This document shows positions 50,302-62,852 of a stretch of DNA of 64,000 nucleotides, piece by piece. The position numbers and the translations under genes are program-made. Each line of letters begins with the position of its first letter. The stretch's first letter is position 1. Source of the stretch: Clavelina lepadiformis (Eukaryota > Chordata > Ascidiacea > Aplousobranchia > Clavelinidae); contig NC_135241.1 in the NCBI RefSeq assembly GCF_947623445.1, positions 21,268,501 to 21,332,500 on the forward strand, in the 5' to 3' direction. The notes below the pieces were generated by a model that did no database searches, was not told the origin of the DNA, and saw nothing but the letters and a program-made list of their open reading frames with translations.

Positions 50302-52611
50302 AACAGGTTTTAGCTGCGCATTTACTGCTGCCAGCTGGGATCGTGAACTGCCTTCGCGCGTCACCTTGTATTTATCGATCTGATAAATTACTGCCAGCTT
50401 TCACGCTAAATTGAATCTCGAAAGAAAATTTAATACAGTCCCAGAGGATTACGCACAAAATCAACTGCAATTGTCACGTGATTTTTAACCGATTTTTGTC
50501 AGTTTTTATACTTCAACTTATCACACCCAGCTTAGCCATGATCAAAATTAATACCGTGTTCAAACCCTGTTCAAGCTGACCGATTACAAAAGTCTGTAAA
50601 CATCTTTAAAATTGTTTCCACTTGACACATATACGACTGTTTGTGCAATTTAATTCCAAAACTGCCCACGAATCTTTCAGGTTTTATGTTGTCCAGGTTA
50701 TATGTTGCTTTGTCCTTTTACTACAAAAATAAACAATACGCAACGAGCGAGTTGATATAACAACGGTTTATAAATCCTGTCTTCACTACACAGTGTGTTG
50801 TAATAAAAATCTTATATATTCTCAGAATGCGCCAAAATAACTCTAAATATAGAAAAAAGAAAATGTTTCTTTTAAATATGTTTCTTCTTAAAATAAAGAA
50901 AAAAATATATAACATGGCATTCTACAGGGTTATCTTTGATTTTCGATTTTTCTACACCAGCTTTTGCAAACATCTTCACTGCATGGCTGACTTCATTAGG
51001 TGTATATTAAGAGAACTCAGAACAAGCGAGCGCATGTTTGCGAAATCTTTGTGCTGCTATACAAAAATAAAAACTTTATCCAAAAACATCTCTAGCTACC
51101 TTATCGAGTCACATTTGGCGTAAACGCCCCTCAATGTGAGACCGATTTCTTTCAAGACTGCGACCTCGCTCAGCCCAAATTTGATTGCAGTAAAACGATC
51201 AATAAACAGGCGTCCTGTGCTCGGTTTTAAAAACGATTGATCGTGTCCCTTGTGGTCACATATAGTTGGCTGCGTTAGTCGAGAAAAAGTCTTGTTCTTA
51301 TTCTGTTTAAATCTGAAATTTTAATCAAAGACGAGATGGTAACTAGCTTGTAAACAACTATTTAGAACTGCATAACAGAACGAGAAACGCATAACGGTAA
51401 CCGAATTCTCGACTTAAATTCGTAACTGAAGAGATATCCCTATGTAACGAAGCGGTAATTGACTTCTCCCGGGTTTGGCAAGACAGTGACACCTGAAGGC
51501 AAAAGTTTGCGGCTTGATATTCCGGTACCTGATCCTGTGGGCATTATAAGCAAGCAGATTTTAAATGACGCTATTTAGGCATTTCTAGCAGCAGCCTGGT
51601 TACCCTCTTTGTTCAAAATTGTGGATGTTGTATCCCAAGCAAACTTCCACTTCGTCTGTTGAATCCATTTCAATAGTACCCGATGAATGAGGGATTGGTA
51701 CAGGAATTCCATTGCCAGCATCATGCTCTGCTGGTTTTACAGCGGACTCACATGTCGGGTAGATGATTTTCGACTTATTTTTAGACGAAAATCCAGCAAT
51801 ATTTGTTGTGCAAAAATAACAATCCGATGTATGGTTTTTAGGTTCTCGCCAAATCATAGGTACCGCAAACGGCATGAATTTCTTCTTTCCATTAAGCCAT
51901 TGGATTATATTGGCATAGCAGATGGTACAGCAGATGTGAGGTGCCCAGTTCTTGTCTTGGTCACCAACTTTGCAACCAAGGTAATACTTGTAGCCAATCT
52001 TGACACAATTGGCAATGTTTCTTCGCTTGGACTTCGGCGTAAATTTTCCACAAAAATAGCAGAAGTTATTTGGGTGGTTCGTGCATTGTCTTCATCGTAA
52101 ACAAAAAGCTTAATTCACAATCAGTTACAAACTAGAAATTCTGCAAAACAGTGATGTTGTTGGTTTATCGATACAGCCTACAATCCACTCCGCAAGTAGG
52201 CTAAAGATTTGGAATCAGCATCCCAAAGTTAGTCTAGGTAACATATTTTCATTTGAAGAATAATTTTGATGTTGCCCAGTGAATTATAGAAGTAGACCAT
52301 GTCATGCCCAATTGCTCTATCGGACACGTCTCCAACGAAATCTTGCAGAGTGTAGCAACTAGCAATGCATAACATTGATAGAAGCTAAAGCGTAAGTTAA
52401 AATTTGTGAAAACTAACAAAAATTGGAATTGATGTGGTCATCGCCGTTCGATTTGGAGCGTAATGTCCTGGGACTGTATGAAATTTTCTTTCGAGATTCA
52501 ATTTAGCATGAAAGCTGGCAGTAATTTATCAGATCGATAAATACAAGGTGACGCGCGAAGGCAGTTCACGATGCCAGCTGGCAGCAGTAAATGTGCAGCT
52601 AAAACCTGTTC
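50302..52611. mobile_element. TIR element (2.3 kb) carrying an unnamed Cys-rich gene family
   Basis: The 154-bp arms 50302..50455 and 52458..52611 are near-identical inverted repeats, starting aacaggttttagctgc at the outer ends and ending near gattacgc/gcgtaat inside. The few differences are single bases. The interior holds the reading frame at 51600-52091. Long terminal inverted repeats around one multicopy coding family indicate a DNA transposon, probably a non-autonomous or truncated copy. I could not identify a target duplication with confidence. It sits just upstream of the UNC80 start (49999), so it could affect that promoter. Confidence 0.75.
51600..52091 (-). CDS. Fragment of an unnamed multicopy Cys-rich family (N-terminal part, about 163 aa)
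   Basis: Open from just after a stop at 52092-52094 down to the stop at 51600. It contains the CYFC zinc-knuckle-like start, then KVGDQDKNWAPHICC, MPFAVPMIWREP and a second CYFC cluster. This block order occurs in many repeated, uncharacterised genes of arthropods, cnidarians and other animals (recalled, not searched). Full-length members continue for several hundred residues; that half is missing here. There is no upstream ATG in frame before the WREP block, so the start is lost or in another exon. The function is unknown. Its setting inside inverted repeats suggests a transposase or accessory protein. Confidence 0.6.
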   Translation of the reverse strand, partial: RQCTNHPNNFCYFCGKFTPKSKRRNIANCVKIGYKYYLGCKVGDQDKNWAPHICCTICYANIIQWLNGKKKFMPFAVPMIWREPKNHTSDCYFCTTNIAGFSSKNKSKIIYPTCESAVKPAEHDAGNGIPVPIPHSSGTIEMDSTDEVEVCLGYNIHNFEQRG

Positions 52612-52710
52612 GTAAGACATGAGTAACACTATCTGCCTGAAGTGAAACTAATATTACATCACATTTTTTCCCAGTAATGAAGGACACAAGTAAAAGTTAT
52701 CTCATTTTAT

Positions 52711-55700
52711 TCAAGCAAGTGTGCGCATTTTAGCAGCTACTTGTCCAGCAATTCGGTCCAAGTCCCTCTGCCCTTGTGGAGTAATTCTGCGGCCTCTGTG
52801 CAAAAATCATGCAAAGATTAAAAGTCTATGCTACAACATAACTGACATTTGTGAAAATAGAATTGTAGTAAAATGCCGGCTAAACCAAATCTTTACTATT
52901 GTCATGTAAGCACAAAAGGTTCTTGAAATAAGTGAACACTCGATATAGTATCAACACCGCATCAGTGAACACAAGTTCAGTGTATATTCCCAATAAGCAA
53001 AGTTTTGTTACTGATCAAGATTACCCAATTTCATCCTTGCTAACCAGCTTCACACCTTCCAAAGACTGAAGGGCTTTTCTGGCAACTGATGAACCTCCGG
53101 GGCAAAAATGAGCGGGTTTCGTTCCTCGTCTCTTACGACCTGTTTAACAGAAAAATTGGTAATTAAGTCTAGAAAGTCGCAACCTAATTATAACAATACA
53201 TGGTATAACTTGATTAGAAGGTCAATTCACATTCAACACATCAAGTTAGGAGAAATTTGACATATAAAACAAGGCATGGCATGGTGCAGTGTGTGTAACG
53301 TTCAAAATTATGAAAAAAGTGATCAGCATATTTATGAAATCACCTCCGTAGATCTTTCGGAAAGTTTTCACGCCAACACCACCGCGAATGTACAAGTGTC
53401 GCATGATTGATGCACACCTAACGTAATACCAATCTGGGTTGTAGGGTGCAAGTTCTTTGTGTTTGCCTGTCTTCACAAGATCTACCCATTCCGGAACCTT
53501 TAGCTTTCCAGACCTAGATAGAAACAGATCAGGAATTTAGTAACACAAAATCTTGCTTGCCAAGGTAAGACATTACCTTGATAATATGATGTTGAAGAAT
53601 TGCAACGACAATTATATAACCATGTTATAAATCTGCAGTGCTACGCTATTGTTTTTACGCAAGGTTATGTAATAATTAATGAATTACAGGTGAACCTGGT
53701 AACTGTTGACAAAGTGGAGAGAAATGAACAACACAAGAAAACTTTTTCAGCCTTATGATAAAAATTTCAATGCCACACCAGCACTATGTAACATTTGCAA
53801 GTCATGGTTTGATAGGTTCTTTGAGAACTGAATTTGTGCTCATGCATGTTACTTTGTCACATACTGCTCTTCCTGTTTAATATTCAAAGTAATGATTTTC
53901 ACTAGAAATATTACAATTATCTAGTTTAGTTGCTCTTTGACCTATGGAAATATCAATCAGATTCTATGCTGCAATCTCATGACCACAGACATCCTATTTA
54001 CAAATGTGCTTTACGATTTACTAAACAGTGCAGTTGTTCTGTGAAAGCTTCAGACACATAACTCTTATTATGAAATGTCATGTGCCAGTTTTACAGACTA
54101 ATTCAAACAAAAAGAAATACGAAATGACTTATTTCACCACAAGTTAAGGTCATGCAATTAACATAAATAATTGTACCACGCCAAAAGACTACCTATTTCC
54201 TGATTGTAAAAATTGCTCTTTAAAGGGAGAAACAGGCCACACAAAACAGATCAAAAGCATAGTACAAAATAAAGCGTTATTAAAAATCTCCTGCGCAGTT
54301 TGCAAACTTTCGAACATGGCCCATCAAATAAGCTATGTAACAAAATGGTAATTTTAAACAAAAAATGAATGGAAGCCGATTGTCAACATCATAGCAATTT
54401 CAGTGTGTTGTGCTAACTTATTAGCAGGATGATAACCTGAAAAGTAGCACAGTTTTTCAGAGACATAAATTTTGATTTGACGGCATGTATTGATATCTTA
54501 AATTTGTTTTATGTTTACAAATTAGATTTCAAACAACCAGCTTTTCCTTGTTTGTTTATTATAAATCAGCGTGACCGATAAAATTTCAACATGTAGTCTA
54601 ACGAGTCATGTGCTGAAGTTAGGCAAAAAAGTTAGGATTCTTGGATTCGCATTGCGTCACATCTGGTTACGCTTGATTAAAAAACTCCCGTGCAGTTAAC
54701 AAACTTTCCAATCTATAAATGCAGCAGGTATACTTCTGAGTTAGTCTAACAAACCGTTCATAACTACCTAGTTTCAATTCTTTTACACCAGGGGTTCCCA
54801 ACCGGTGGTACGCGGGGCTTTTCAGGTGGTACGCGAGCAGCTCTCTGTTGCATGTGATATATAGTAGTATAACAATTTAATTTTGAGTTCCTAAAATATG
54901 CGAACAACACTTTTATTTCTTTCCGTACTAAATTCCCTGCACTCAGTAAGCTACTTTTGTCGATCTTGCTCCCTGCTGTCATTGTTATTAATACAATGCT
55001 GCTGTGCGAACTTAATGGTGTCTGTGACGAAACTATTATGCGTGCAATGTGAATGGTGTCTGTGACAAAACTATTACGTGTGCAATGTGGTCTGTGCAAA
55101 TGCAGAATTGCGTTTATTCTGATGTTGGTTGGTTGTTGTTGGTTGCTTCTTCATACCCTACGCTAGCTTCCCATGCTGTTCCACAACTACTGATTTTGAA
55201 TAGTAAAAAGAGTGTAAATTAAAAATAGTGGTACGTGTTGGCAATCCGTGGTGGCTAAGTGGTACGAGAACATAAGGTTGGGAACCCCTGTTTTACACCA
55301 ACAAGCACCTAGTTCAACCAGATCAAAGCAAAGCAAAGCAATCCATTGCTGTTAAAAGAAATGACCTCAGAATCTTCATCTTCCAGCTGACAATCTTAGG
55401 CCTATCGTACTTGTGCAGGCTTTCTGTACTCGATACCAACTTTTTTATTGAATTTCGCCAAGAGTAATTATTTCGAAGAATCGAATCTTCCATGACGTTG
55501 AAAAACGTAATCGTTCAGCCAGAAACAACAGGCAATTACACAGTAGTAAAACATGTTTAGTTATAAAGTTACCTTTTTTAAATTAAGCAATTACTCCCCT
55601 ACAGAAAAATATTCGAGTCCACCAACTATTTCCTTGTCTACATAAAAAACCTTGTTATTTTCCTATCTTCCACATGCAATTTGTGGATTACCTGACGCTC

Positions 55701-56246
55701 AGTTCAGTGTAACCGGATGTGACGCAATGCAGATCCAAGAATTATTAGTTAAATCCATAAAATATAAGTTGAAAAATCGAATATTAAGCAGTTGGGTTAG
55801 GAGTTTAAAACTCTTCTGAATCTTTTGAACTAAACCTAACAATGACAAAACACATTGTGCCTAACCTAAAACCACCAGATTGGAAAGTTTACTGTTTTTG
55901 AGTGAAAAATCCCCTCGTAATCGAAATGAAACAATAACCATTTTACATTTTAATTCTTATTTTCCGGTCACTTAGCAAAGTTCAATCTGGTAAAGCTGTA
56001 ATTTCCACAAAATACCGTTAATATGAAACAAAATTTAAATGTTTTCTATCTCTCTAAAACCCGATACTTTGTACCGGCGAACAGATATTTGCATAATTCC
56101 TAAACCTGACAGCAGCAGTAAATACAAGACACAGTCGGGTATCGGGTTTTAAGGAGATTCAGATTTTAGACTTACTTTTTCAAGTGAGCTGCAAAGGCAA
56201 CCACAAAGTCTTGCTGATTGACGTCCTTAACCGTGACTGCAGCCAT
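52711..56246 (-). CDS. RPS19: 40S ribosomal protein S19 (146 aa, 4 coding exons)
   Basis: Coding exons 56246..56176, 53513..53344, 53139..53025 and 52795..52711 join to 441 nt. The protein starts [15 protein letters not shown] and contains [19 protein letters not shown], the [17 protein letters not shown] block, [12 protein letters not shown], and the ending [16 protein letters not shown]. These are diagnostic of eukaryotic eS19, a protein of the small-subunit head needed for 18S rRNA maturation. Length equals the family norm (145). A polyadenylation signal AATAAA overlaps the stop codon (52711-52706). The 2.7-kb second intron contains the hAT MITE at 54789-55290 and other repeats; the remaining introns are short. 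An upstream noncoding exon ends at 56361. Confidence 0.96.
54789..55290. mobile_element. hAT-type MITE (502 bp) in RPS19 intron
   Basis: Inverted termini CAGGGGTTCCCAACC and GGTTGGGAACCCCTG are perfect. The 8-bp direct repeat TTTTACAC flanks both sides (54781-54788 and 55291-55298). Words ggtggtacgcg and gtggtacg recur near both ends. There is no coding capacity. Terminus and duplication length place it in the hAT superfamily. Confidence 0.92.
55872..55985. repeat. Dispersed repeat, copy 2
   Basis: Counterpart of 21185-21312, same orientation, sharing the 'gattggaaagtttactgttttt' start and 'gaaatgaaacaataaccatt' stretch. It lies in an RPS19 intron. Confidence 0.5.
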
Positions 56247-56360
56247 CTATATTGAAAAATGTGTATGGTAACAACAACCCACAATCGTCAACCGGGTGTT
56301 AGTCGAGATAGTAGAAGAAAATTTAACAAATATAAACTTGAGCAGAAACCAACACCTCAC

Positions 56361-56384
56361 CTCAGCGTGTCCAGATCGAAAAGA
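56361..56384 (-). promoter_or_regulatory. RPS19: RPS19 5' noncoding exon with TOP-like start
   Basis: On the minus strand the sequence cttttcgatctggacacgct is followed by gag|gtgagg, a good donor. The leading C plus pyrimidine run fits a 5' terminal oligopyrimidine start, typical of ribosomal protein genes. The acceptor of the next exon lies shortly before the ATG at 56246. The start site is inferred. Confidence 0.5.
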
Positions 56385-57815
56385 ATTGGCTCACTGGAAC
56401 AAGTTACCATATAGAAATCGAACTTTGTGCACTAAGTAGGCTGTGCACGTTTGAAGCGAAATTGCTTTTGGTTAGCTTATTTTTTGTTAAATTCTATAAC
56501 AAATTATTATTAATATTGTAATTTATTTTTTTTACGGTTTGAATAAAACAATTGCTTTTGATTAATTTTTCCAAATTAAGGCCCATCAAATTAAAATATT
56601 TTAGAAGAAAACATGTAAAAAGTATACTCATAGAAATCACATAATGCTGAATCAGGCAGGAGCCAACTGGACAATTTTTGCAAATTTTACCAAATATTAC
56701 GTACAATTCTCAATAATTTTTTATTTTACGTTAAACTTGAAGGAGCTATGTTGACCCAGCTTAATCAAGCGTACGAGATAGCTAGGTAAAATTGATTTGC
56801 GAGAGATTTCAGTGTGGTCTCAACTGTCCCTCACAGGAATGGCGAAAAATTAAATGAATGACAAAATGTCTCTCAAACTTTTAAAAAATACGTAGTAAAC
56901 ATCACTTGCGTTAACTACAAGCGTAATAACATTTAAATGAAACCTTAAAAATTGACTTGCCAATGTGAGTAAAACTATTTTTAAAATCATAAATGGCTGC
57001 AGTTTCGGAACATAAATGGAGCCTTTGGTATGGTATAATCTTTATCCTTGAATTGAGAGGTCTTTGCACGACGGTAACCCGGCGATGATTTGTCATCGCT
57101 CAAGCCCTGGTTTGCCGAGCTAACCTTTGTGCAAGTTCTTGATTGTCATGCAAGCACTTGATTTTTGTTTTTTTAATTATTTATATGGAATTGCCCGAAT
57201 CTACAACTATTCACCAGGACCACTGAACAGAAGCGTCGATAACACCCTGCTCAAAGACATTATAACAGTAGCGGTACCGGATACCCAACACAGGCCGCAT
57301 TGTTACAAGCCCAGCTGACATAGCCTTAAGACTCACAGGATACCTTTCTTTCTAAATTAATTTTTGATTCACGAGCTTCTGGTACCAGCCTCCTGTACTA
57401 CAGCAATAATAATGGCAAAGTCGGTCCAATAACTTGTTGACAAGCAAGATAAACAATTTACTATAATAAATACGACATACTAAGCAAAAAACATAAAGTA
57501 TTTGAATTTTCAATAATAACAATGCAATATGACATTTCAACCATAGCATGGAGATTTGCGGATGAAAGTAAGCAACTGAACTTTTTGCAAATTTCATCAA
57601 AACTTGAACTAAAGCAAAAACATCATAAATGAGTTGTGTATAAATTTGTTGAATAAAAACTAAAATTTTATCATTTTGTTATGAGTTTGTCTAAAATTCT
57701 CTGTGCAATGAAAATGTACTGTCCAGTTATGAAATTAACAAAGCAACCTTTATTTCCAAAACAATGATCCAACATAAATTTAAAATTCCGCCAGAATTGA
57801 TGTCACAAGCAATAT
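56385..57815. other. Intergenic region between RPS19 and DLAT
   Basis: AT-rich. Short open frames at 56494-56706 and 57127-57318 look random. A small hairpin gcgatga-tttg-tcatcgc lies at about 57082-57099. No gene is recognised. It should contain the RPS19 promoter and the 3' end of DLAT. Confidence 0.4.
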
Positions 57816-60800
57816 TTACAGAAGCATCTTTGTTGGGTTTTCCAAGTACTTTTTGAAATGTTGTAACCATTGCGCGCCAACAGCACCATCAACTACTCTA
57901 TGATCACAGCTAAGTGTAACTGACATCAAAGTTGCAGGACGTAATCTGTTAAAATAGAACAAGATCTGTAAGCGCCAATAACATCAAAAAACAATACACA
58001 ATATTATTTCTGAGACCAATTCGGATCATGAAATATCAGACAACATCAGTTCGAAGTCTAATTTTAAAACTTTGTTAATCAGGAAGCTCAATGACAAAGG
58101 TAAGCGGTCGGGTTGGGATAAAGGACATGGCAAATGTTGGTTAATGTTTTAAAAGATTTTAGCGATTAGATAAGTCTAGAAGAGTAAAAGATGGATCTGG
58201 TTACATCTAGTGCAAGACTACTTTGACTAATGTTGAAAGACATGAAAACAGTTTCAAACAATCAAAATTTTTTCGGTGAAATGGTGACAGCTTTTCTAAA
58301 ATTATTGCATAAGGTTTGCAAGAATCTGCAATTATCTTACCCATTTTCTGCATTTGCATCTGGCAGCAATTCTCTCCTAGCGGCACCAACTGCCAATATG
58401 CAGGCTTGTGGAGGATTGATTATAGCACTGAAGTGTTTAACACCAAACATACCAAGGTTGCTTATAGTGAAGGTTCCACCCTTTATTTAAACACAACGTT
58501 GCAATGAAAATGTCGGCAAGTATCAAGGTCGTATGGAAAATAAAAGTAACGTGATAATTAACGCGATATGAAAGCAGTGGTGGGATTCAGCCGATTCGTT
58601 CGAACCGGTTCTTGGAATTTTAATGACCTCTGCGAACCGTCAGTTAACAAGTGTAAGTATAGGCCTATGTCTATATATAGGCACCGAGTCAAGAAAAATG
58701 CTGCTAGTGAGAGAACCGGATGTTAAAATATTTGAATCCCACCACTGCTTGAAATTGAATTAAAGCATTGTAGACGAAATGAATGTATCATATGATAAAA
58801 TTTCACAAAATCCAGCCTTGGGACTTTTGTAAGTAATAATCTTTCACTCCTACCAACAAACCAATACCTGGAACTCTTGTGGTTTCAATTTCCCATCACG
58901 AGCTTTGGCTGCTAAAGTCATCACATCATCCGATATTGAGGTCAGACCCTTCGCATGAGCATCAAAAACAATCGGAGTTATGAGACCAGAATCAGTGCTA
59001 ACAGCAATGCTCATATCAACTTTATTGAACCTGGTTAAAAAGAAATATTTCAATGAGTATGAAAAGTAAAAGAAATTACACAGAAATTAACTAATGTTAT
59101 TTTTGCAACGACTGTTGATGTGCTTACTAATTTTATCATGAGCTTACTTCCTAATAAAAGTCTCTCTCCAGGAAGAATTTGCTTCTGGTACTTTGATGCA
59201 AGACAATGCGGCTGCCTTGATGATAAAATCGTTCACCGACAATTTAATACCTGACATGAACAAAAAAATAACCTGTAGCAGACAACTAATATAATGAAAT
59301 TATTGAGCTCTTATGAAGTAACAACAAAAATATCCATCAATTTGTTAACTTTTGCATAAGGCTAAGGATAGCTGATATGCACCTTCCCAGTTATATTACC
59401 TTCTTTTTCCAGGTCTGAATTAAAAGATTTTCTTAATGATAGAGTGCTGTCCATTTCTATATCTATTGTGAGGTAATAGTGTGGTATTGTTGATTTTGAC
59501 TCATGAAGACGTTGAGCAGTTACCTATGGTTTGCAGGTGAAAATGTTCATGGAAATAATATTAAAAAATGTAACAAAGCTGTTTGCAAAAGCTCAGTACT
59601 TTCCATAAGTGCATTGTGCTAAGGCTACATAAACATATGAATTTATTTAACTATTACAATAGTTAACATATGAGCACTGAACACAGTATGTATATCACCC
59701 AACAGTCATCTACCTTTCTAATGTTGGAGAGTGGTGTATCAACATAGCCTTCCTCTGTTAATGTTGGCGCAGCAGAAGCAGCTGCTGCAGGCGTAACTAC
59801 AGGCTGGACAGGCACAGCTGGCAACTCGGCAGCTTTTGAAAGATCTTGAGCTCGTATTCTACCACCAGGACCAGAGCCAAGACCTTGAAAAGAGAATAAG
59901 CTTGACAGCGAGTCAAACATTAGGTAAACAAAGTGTATTATGCTGTGCAATTTCAACTCACAACTATTCTAGCAACAAGCAGAAAAATATGTACATCCCA
60001 CTAATAAAACGATATTTATTAATTATATACACAAATATTTAAAAATTGAAAATATCGTGGAGAAGGCAACATACCTGCTAACTGTGCCAGATTTATACCC
60101 TTTTCAGCTGCCAACTTTCTTGCAAGAGGACTGACAAAAATTCTATCTCCCGCTGGTGTACTTGATGTCACAGGGGACTGTGCTACCGGGATAGGAGGGG
60201 AAACTCCCTGAGGTTCAGTTGGTGCTGAAAGGGTAGAAGTTGGGGCAGCAACCGGTGATCCACCTAGACAAAGAAGCAAGCATTTGAGTAGCATTATGGA
60301 TCTGGTGGCAGAGTTTAAGCCCATTACAAATAAAACTACTATGAAATCACCTGTATCGACATAATTAGCAAATGCAGGGATATCCTCCTTGTTAGTGACC
60401 ACAATGCAAAGTGGAGTTCCTAACGGAATATCTTTCGAACCTTCAGGAAGCAAAATCTTTGCAAGATAACCTTCAATGCAAGAGATCAAGTAATTAGCAA
60501 AAACTTCATGAAACAATATCATCTGTCTTTACCGTTCATTTCTAGTTGATGATTTCAATAGAAATACCGATTTAAGAAAACTTAATGTTCCAGAAAATAA
60601 AAGCAATCGAAAACTCATACCTTCTTCAAGGATTTCCATTTCCATGGATGCTTTATCTGTCTCAATCATGGCAATCGAGTCTCCCTCCTCTATTTTATCC
60701 CCTTCCTGCTTCTCCCAGCTATTAAAAAACCAAAGCATAAAATTGAAGATGATGAACTTTTTATCAGTATACTAAAACCACATTTGAAATACAAATTTAT

Positions 60801-61861
60801 CACAGGATGGGAATTTGTAAATATTTCTTGATAACATCAACTGCTAATGTTAGTACATCACTGCTAGATTACTCTAGCATTAATGTGGTCTGGTATTTAT
60901 AATCAACATACGAGACTATGGTTCCGGTTGTCATAGTTGGAGAAAGAGCAGGAAGTGTAACTGTTTCATGGGGTGGATAGTCAACATTACTTGCCACACT
61001 AGGCGCTGCAGCATCAGAAGATGGAGCTGAAGTTTGTTCTACAGTTGAACTTGCACTATCTTTCAATTTATCTGTCCAATTAATAACAAGAGGAGGTTGA
61101 AGACAACAATTACATAATAAAGATGTTTGTAGTGCATTTTCATTGCAACTAAATTTTATTACTGCCAGGAAGATCAATAAGTTATATTTATCAGCGTAGG
61201 TTTACTTTGTAGTTAATACAACATTAAAAATAGCACTCACAAGTATCCATAATAATCCATACTAGTACCTACAGTTTTTACAGAAAATCCAAAAACCTGT
61301 AAGTCACAACAAAAAGCTAAAAAGCATAAACTAACCAACGCTAACATCCTTGAAAGCGGCAATGTCTTCATCACTGTCAACTGAAATAGCAACCAATGTT
61401 CCAACAGGAATATCTTTGGTACCTTCTGGTAAAATAATTTTAGCTATGAAGCCTTCATCGGCAGCTTCAAAGCCCATTGTTGCTTTATCAGTTTCAATAT
61501 CTGCAAGCAAGTCTCCAGCAGAGAAGCTGTCTCCTTCTTTTATTTCCCAGCGAACTATGGTGCCAGTCTCCATTGTCGGAGAGAGTGCGGGAAGCAACAT
61601 CTTTGTGTGAGGTGGGAGGGAGTAAAGTCGATATTGTGGCTTATGATTACTCTTCGCTTGCAACATAAAGTTTTTTTGGCAATTTGGAGCTAAAAAACTG
61701 AATTTCTTTGTGACATCATTAAAGTTGCTTGGTTTAGAATGAAATCCAACTGAAAACGCTGTCAGGACTCGGCCATTTTGATGATGGACAACAAACTTTG
61801 CCCCAGCTTTAAGCGAAGCACAGTGGTTGCCAATTTGATGCGACAGGGCACACCTCAACAT
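57816..61861 (-). CDS. DLAT: Pyruvate dehydrogenase E2, dihydrolipoyllysine acetyltransferase (640 aa, 11 exons)
   Basis: Exons 61861..61336, 61071..60912, 60718..60621, 60470..60351, 60263..60075, 59883..59714, 59523..59400, 59250..59148, 59030..58868, 58480..58341 and 57945..57816 join to 1923 nt in phase. The product forms the core of the mitochondrial pyruvate dehydrogenase complex and transfers acetyl groups to CoA. Order: presequence rich in basic residues (1-80), two lipoyl domains with modified lysines in ETDKATM (Lys126) and ETDKASM (Lys251), a Pro/Ala-rich linker, the E1/E3-binding domain (about 342-382), a second linker, then the catalytic domain. DHRVVDG near the C terminus supplies His613 and Asp617, and the protein ends KMLL as in animals. 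Human DLAT is 647 residues. A small MITE sits in the intron between the ninth and tenth exons. Confidence 0.97.
58575..58747. mobile_element. hAT-type MITE (173 bp) in DLAT intron
   Basis: Perfect 14-bp terminal inverted repeats CAGTGGTGGGATTC and GAATCCCACCACTG. The interior has gaaccggtt and gagaaccgg words. I do not see an exact 8-bp target duplication, so it may be old. The terminus type is that of hAT MITEs. Confidence 0.8.
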
Positions 61862-62852
61862 TGTTACAAGGTTTTTAAGATCAATATTACTGCATTAACC
61901 TTGCAGAGCCTAGGCCTATCATATAAAAATAGTATCATTACCATACGCCAACCTGCACTGCAGTATAGGCCTATATGTCTGTTCATAAAACTAGGGATCT
62001 AGTAAGTGCAGCACAACCATAGGATGCCTTTGTATACTAGACCTCACCTACTCAAATTATGACGTCATCCATAATTTTGCACTTGTATACTAGACCCAAA
62101 ACTAGCAAATTTAAAATAGTGGCACTGTGGCAGTAGGCTATAGCTGTGGTCTTTTGGAGTAGGCCTAGTGGTGTTACTGGTGTGCAGACTTATCAGCCAA
62201 AGTTGCCGTCTATATTACTCCAGACAAACTCATCTTCTGCCTTACGTCGTTCATCTTACACCTTACTGTGGTTTGTGCTTGCACACTGAATACGAGTCAT
62301 GAATCAAGACCGGCGCAAATCAAGCAACATAGCCCACCATAGCAAGTTCGAAAAAAGTCAAAAACCCATACAGATACAGTGGGTTATGACTTACACAAAT
62401 AGATGTGGGTTTGCAAGATGCTACTAGGCCTAGCACGACCTTTAGTCCGGTAGGTCGTAGAGTACACGCCTTCACAGAGAAAACAAGCAATAAGTAATGA
62501 GCTCCAGTTGAAGAGGGCTTCGAAATAATTTCATGCAGTATAGGCTATACGACAAAGCCTTCACAGTAAAGAAATTGGATACCAATGGAAACTCGATTTT
62601 GGCAAGCAGCAACCAAATAAGCAATTAAGGTATGCAAGGGACCTGTCTACACAACCGGAATAAAGTTTGATGGGGGCGATTGTGCAAAAGCAAATTTATC
62701 TAAAATCAGAAAGCAATGTCAACTGAATAAAATGGTCAAAATGTTAAGAAAAGTAAATTAAAAGCATGTTTATTTTTTTAATCAATGAATAATTAATAAG
62801 CCAACTTGGTGATTTTAATGTAGCATATTCAATGTAAAATCCTTTAAAACGG
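61862..62852. other. Intergenic region upstream of DLAT
   Basis: It should contain the DLAT promoter near 61862. The palindromic word taggccta occurs repeatedly at 61908-62430. No coding sequence seen. Confidence 0.4.
62006..62084. repeat. Dispersed repeat with a TGACGTCA core, copy 2
   Basis: Same word order and near-equal spacing as 23290-23382, including actcaaat and tgacgtcat. It lies about 150 bp upstream of the DLAT start, so the CRE-like site could act there, but the second copy in a gene-poor region argues that it is a repeat. Confidence 0.5.

Noticed and set aside
57082..57099. Histone-like hairpin gcgatga-tttg-tcatcgc
   Set aside because: Only 7 bp, no histone gene nearby, and the sequence does not match the histone 3' stem-loop.
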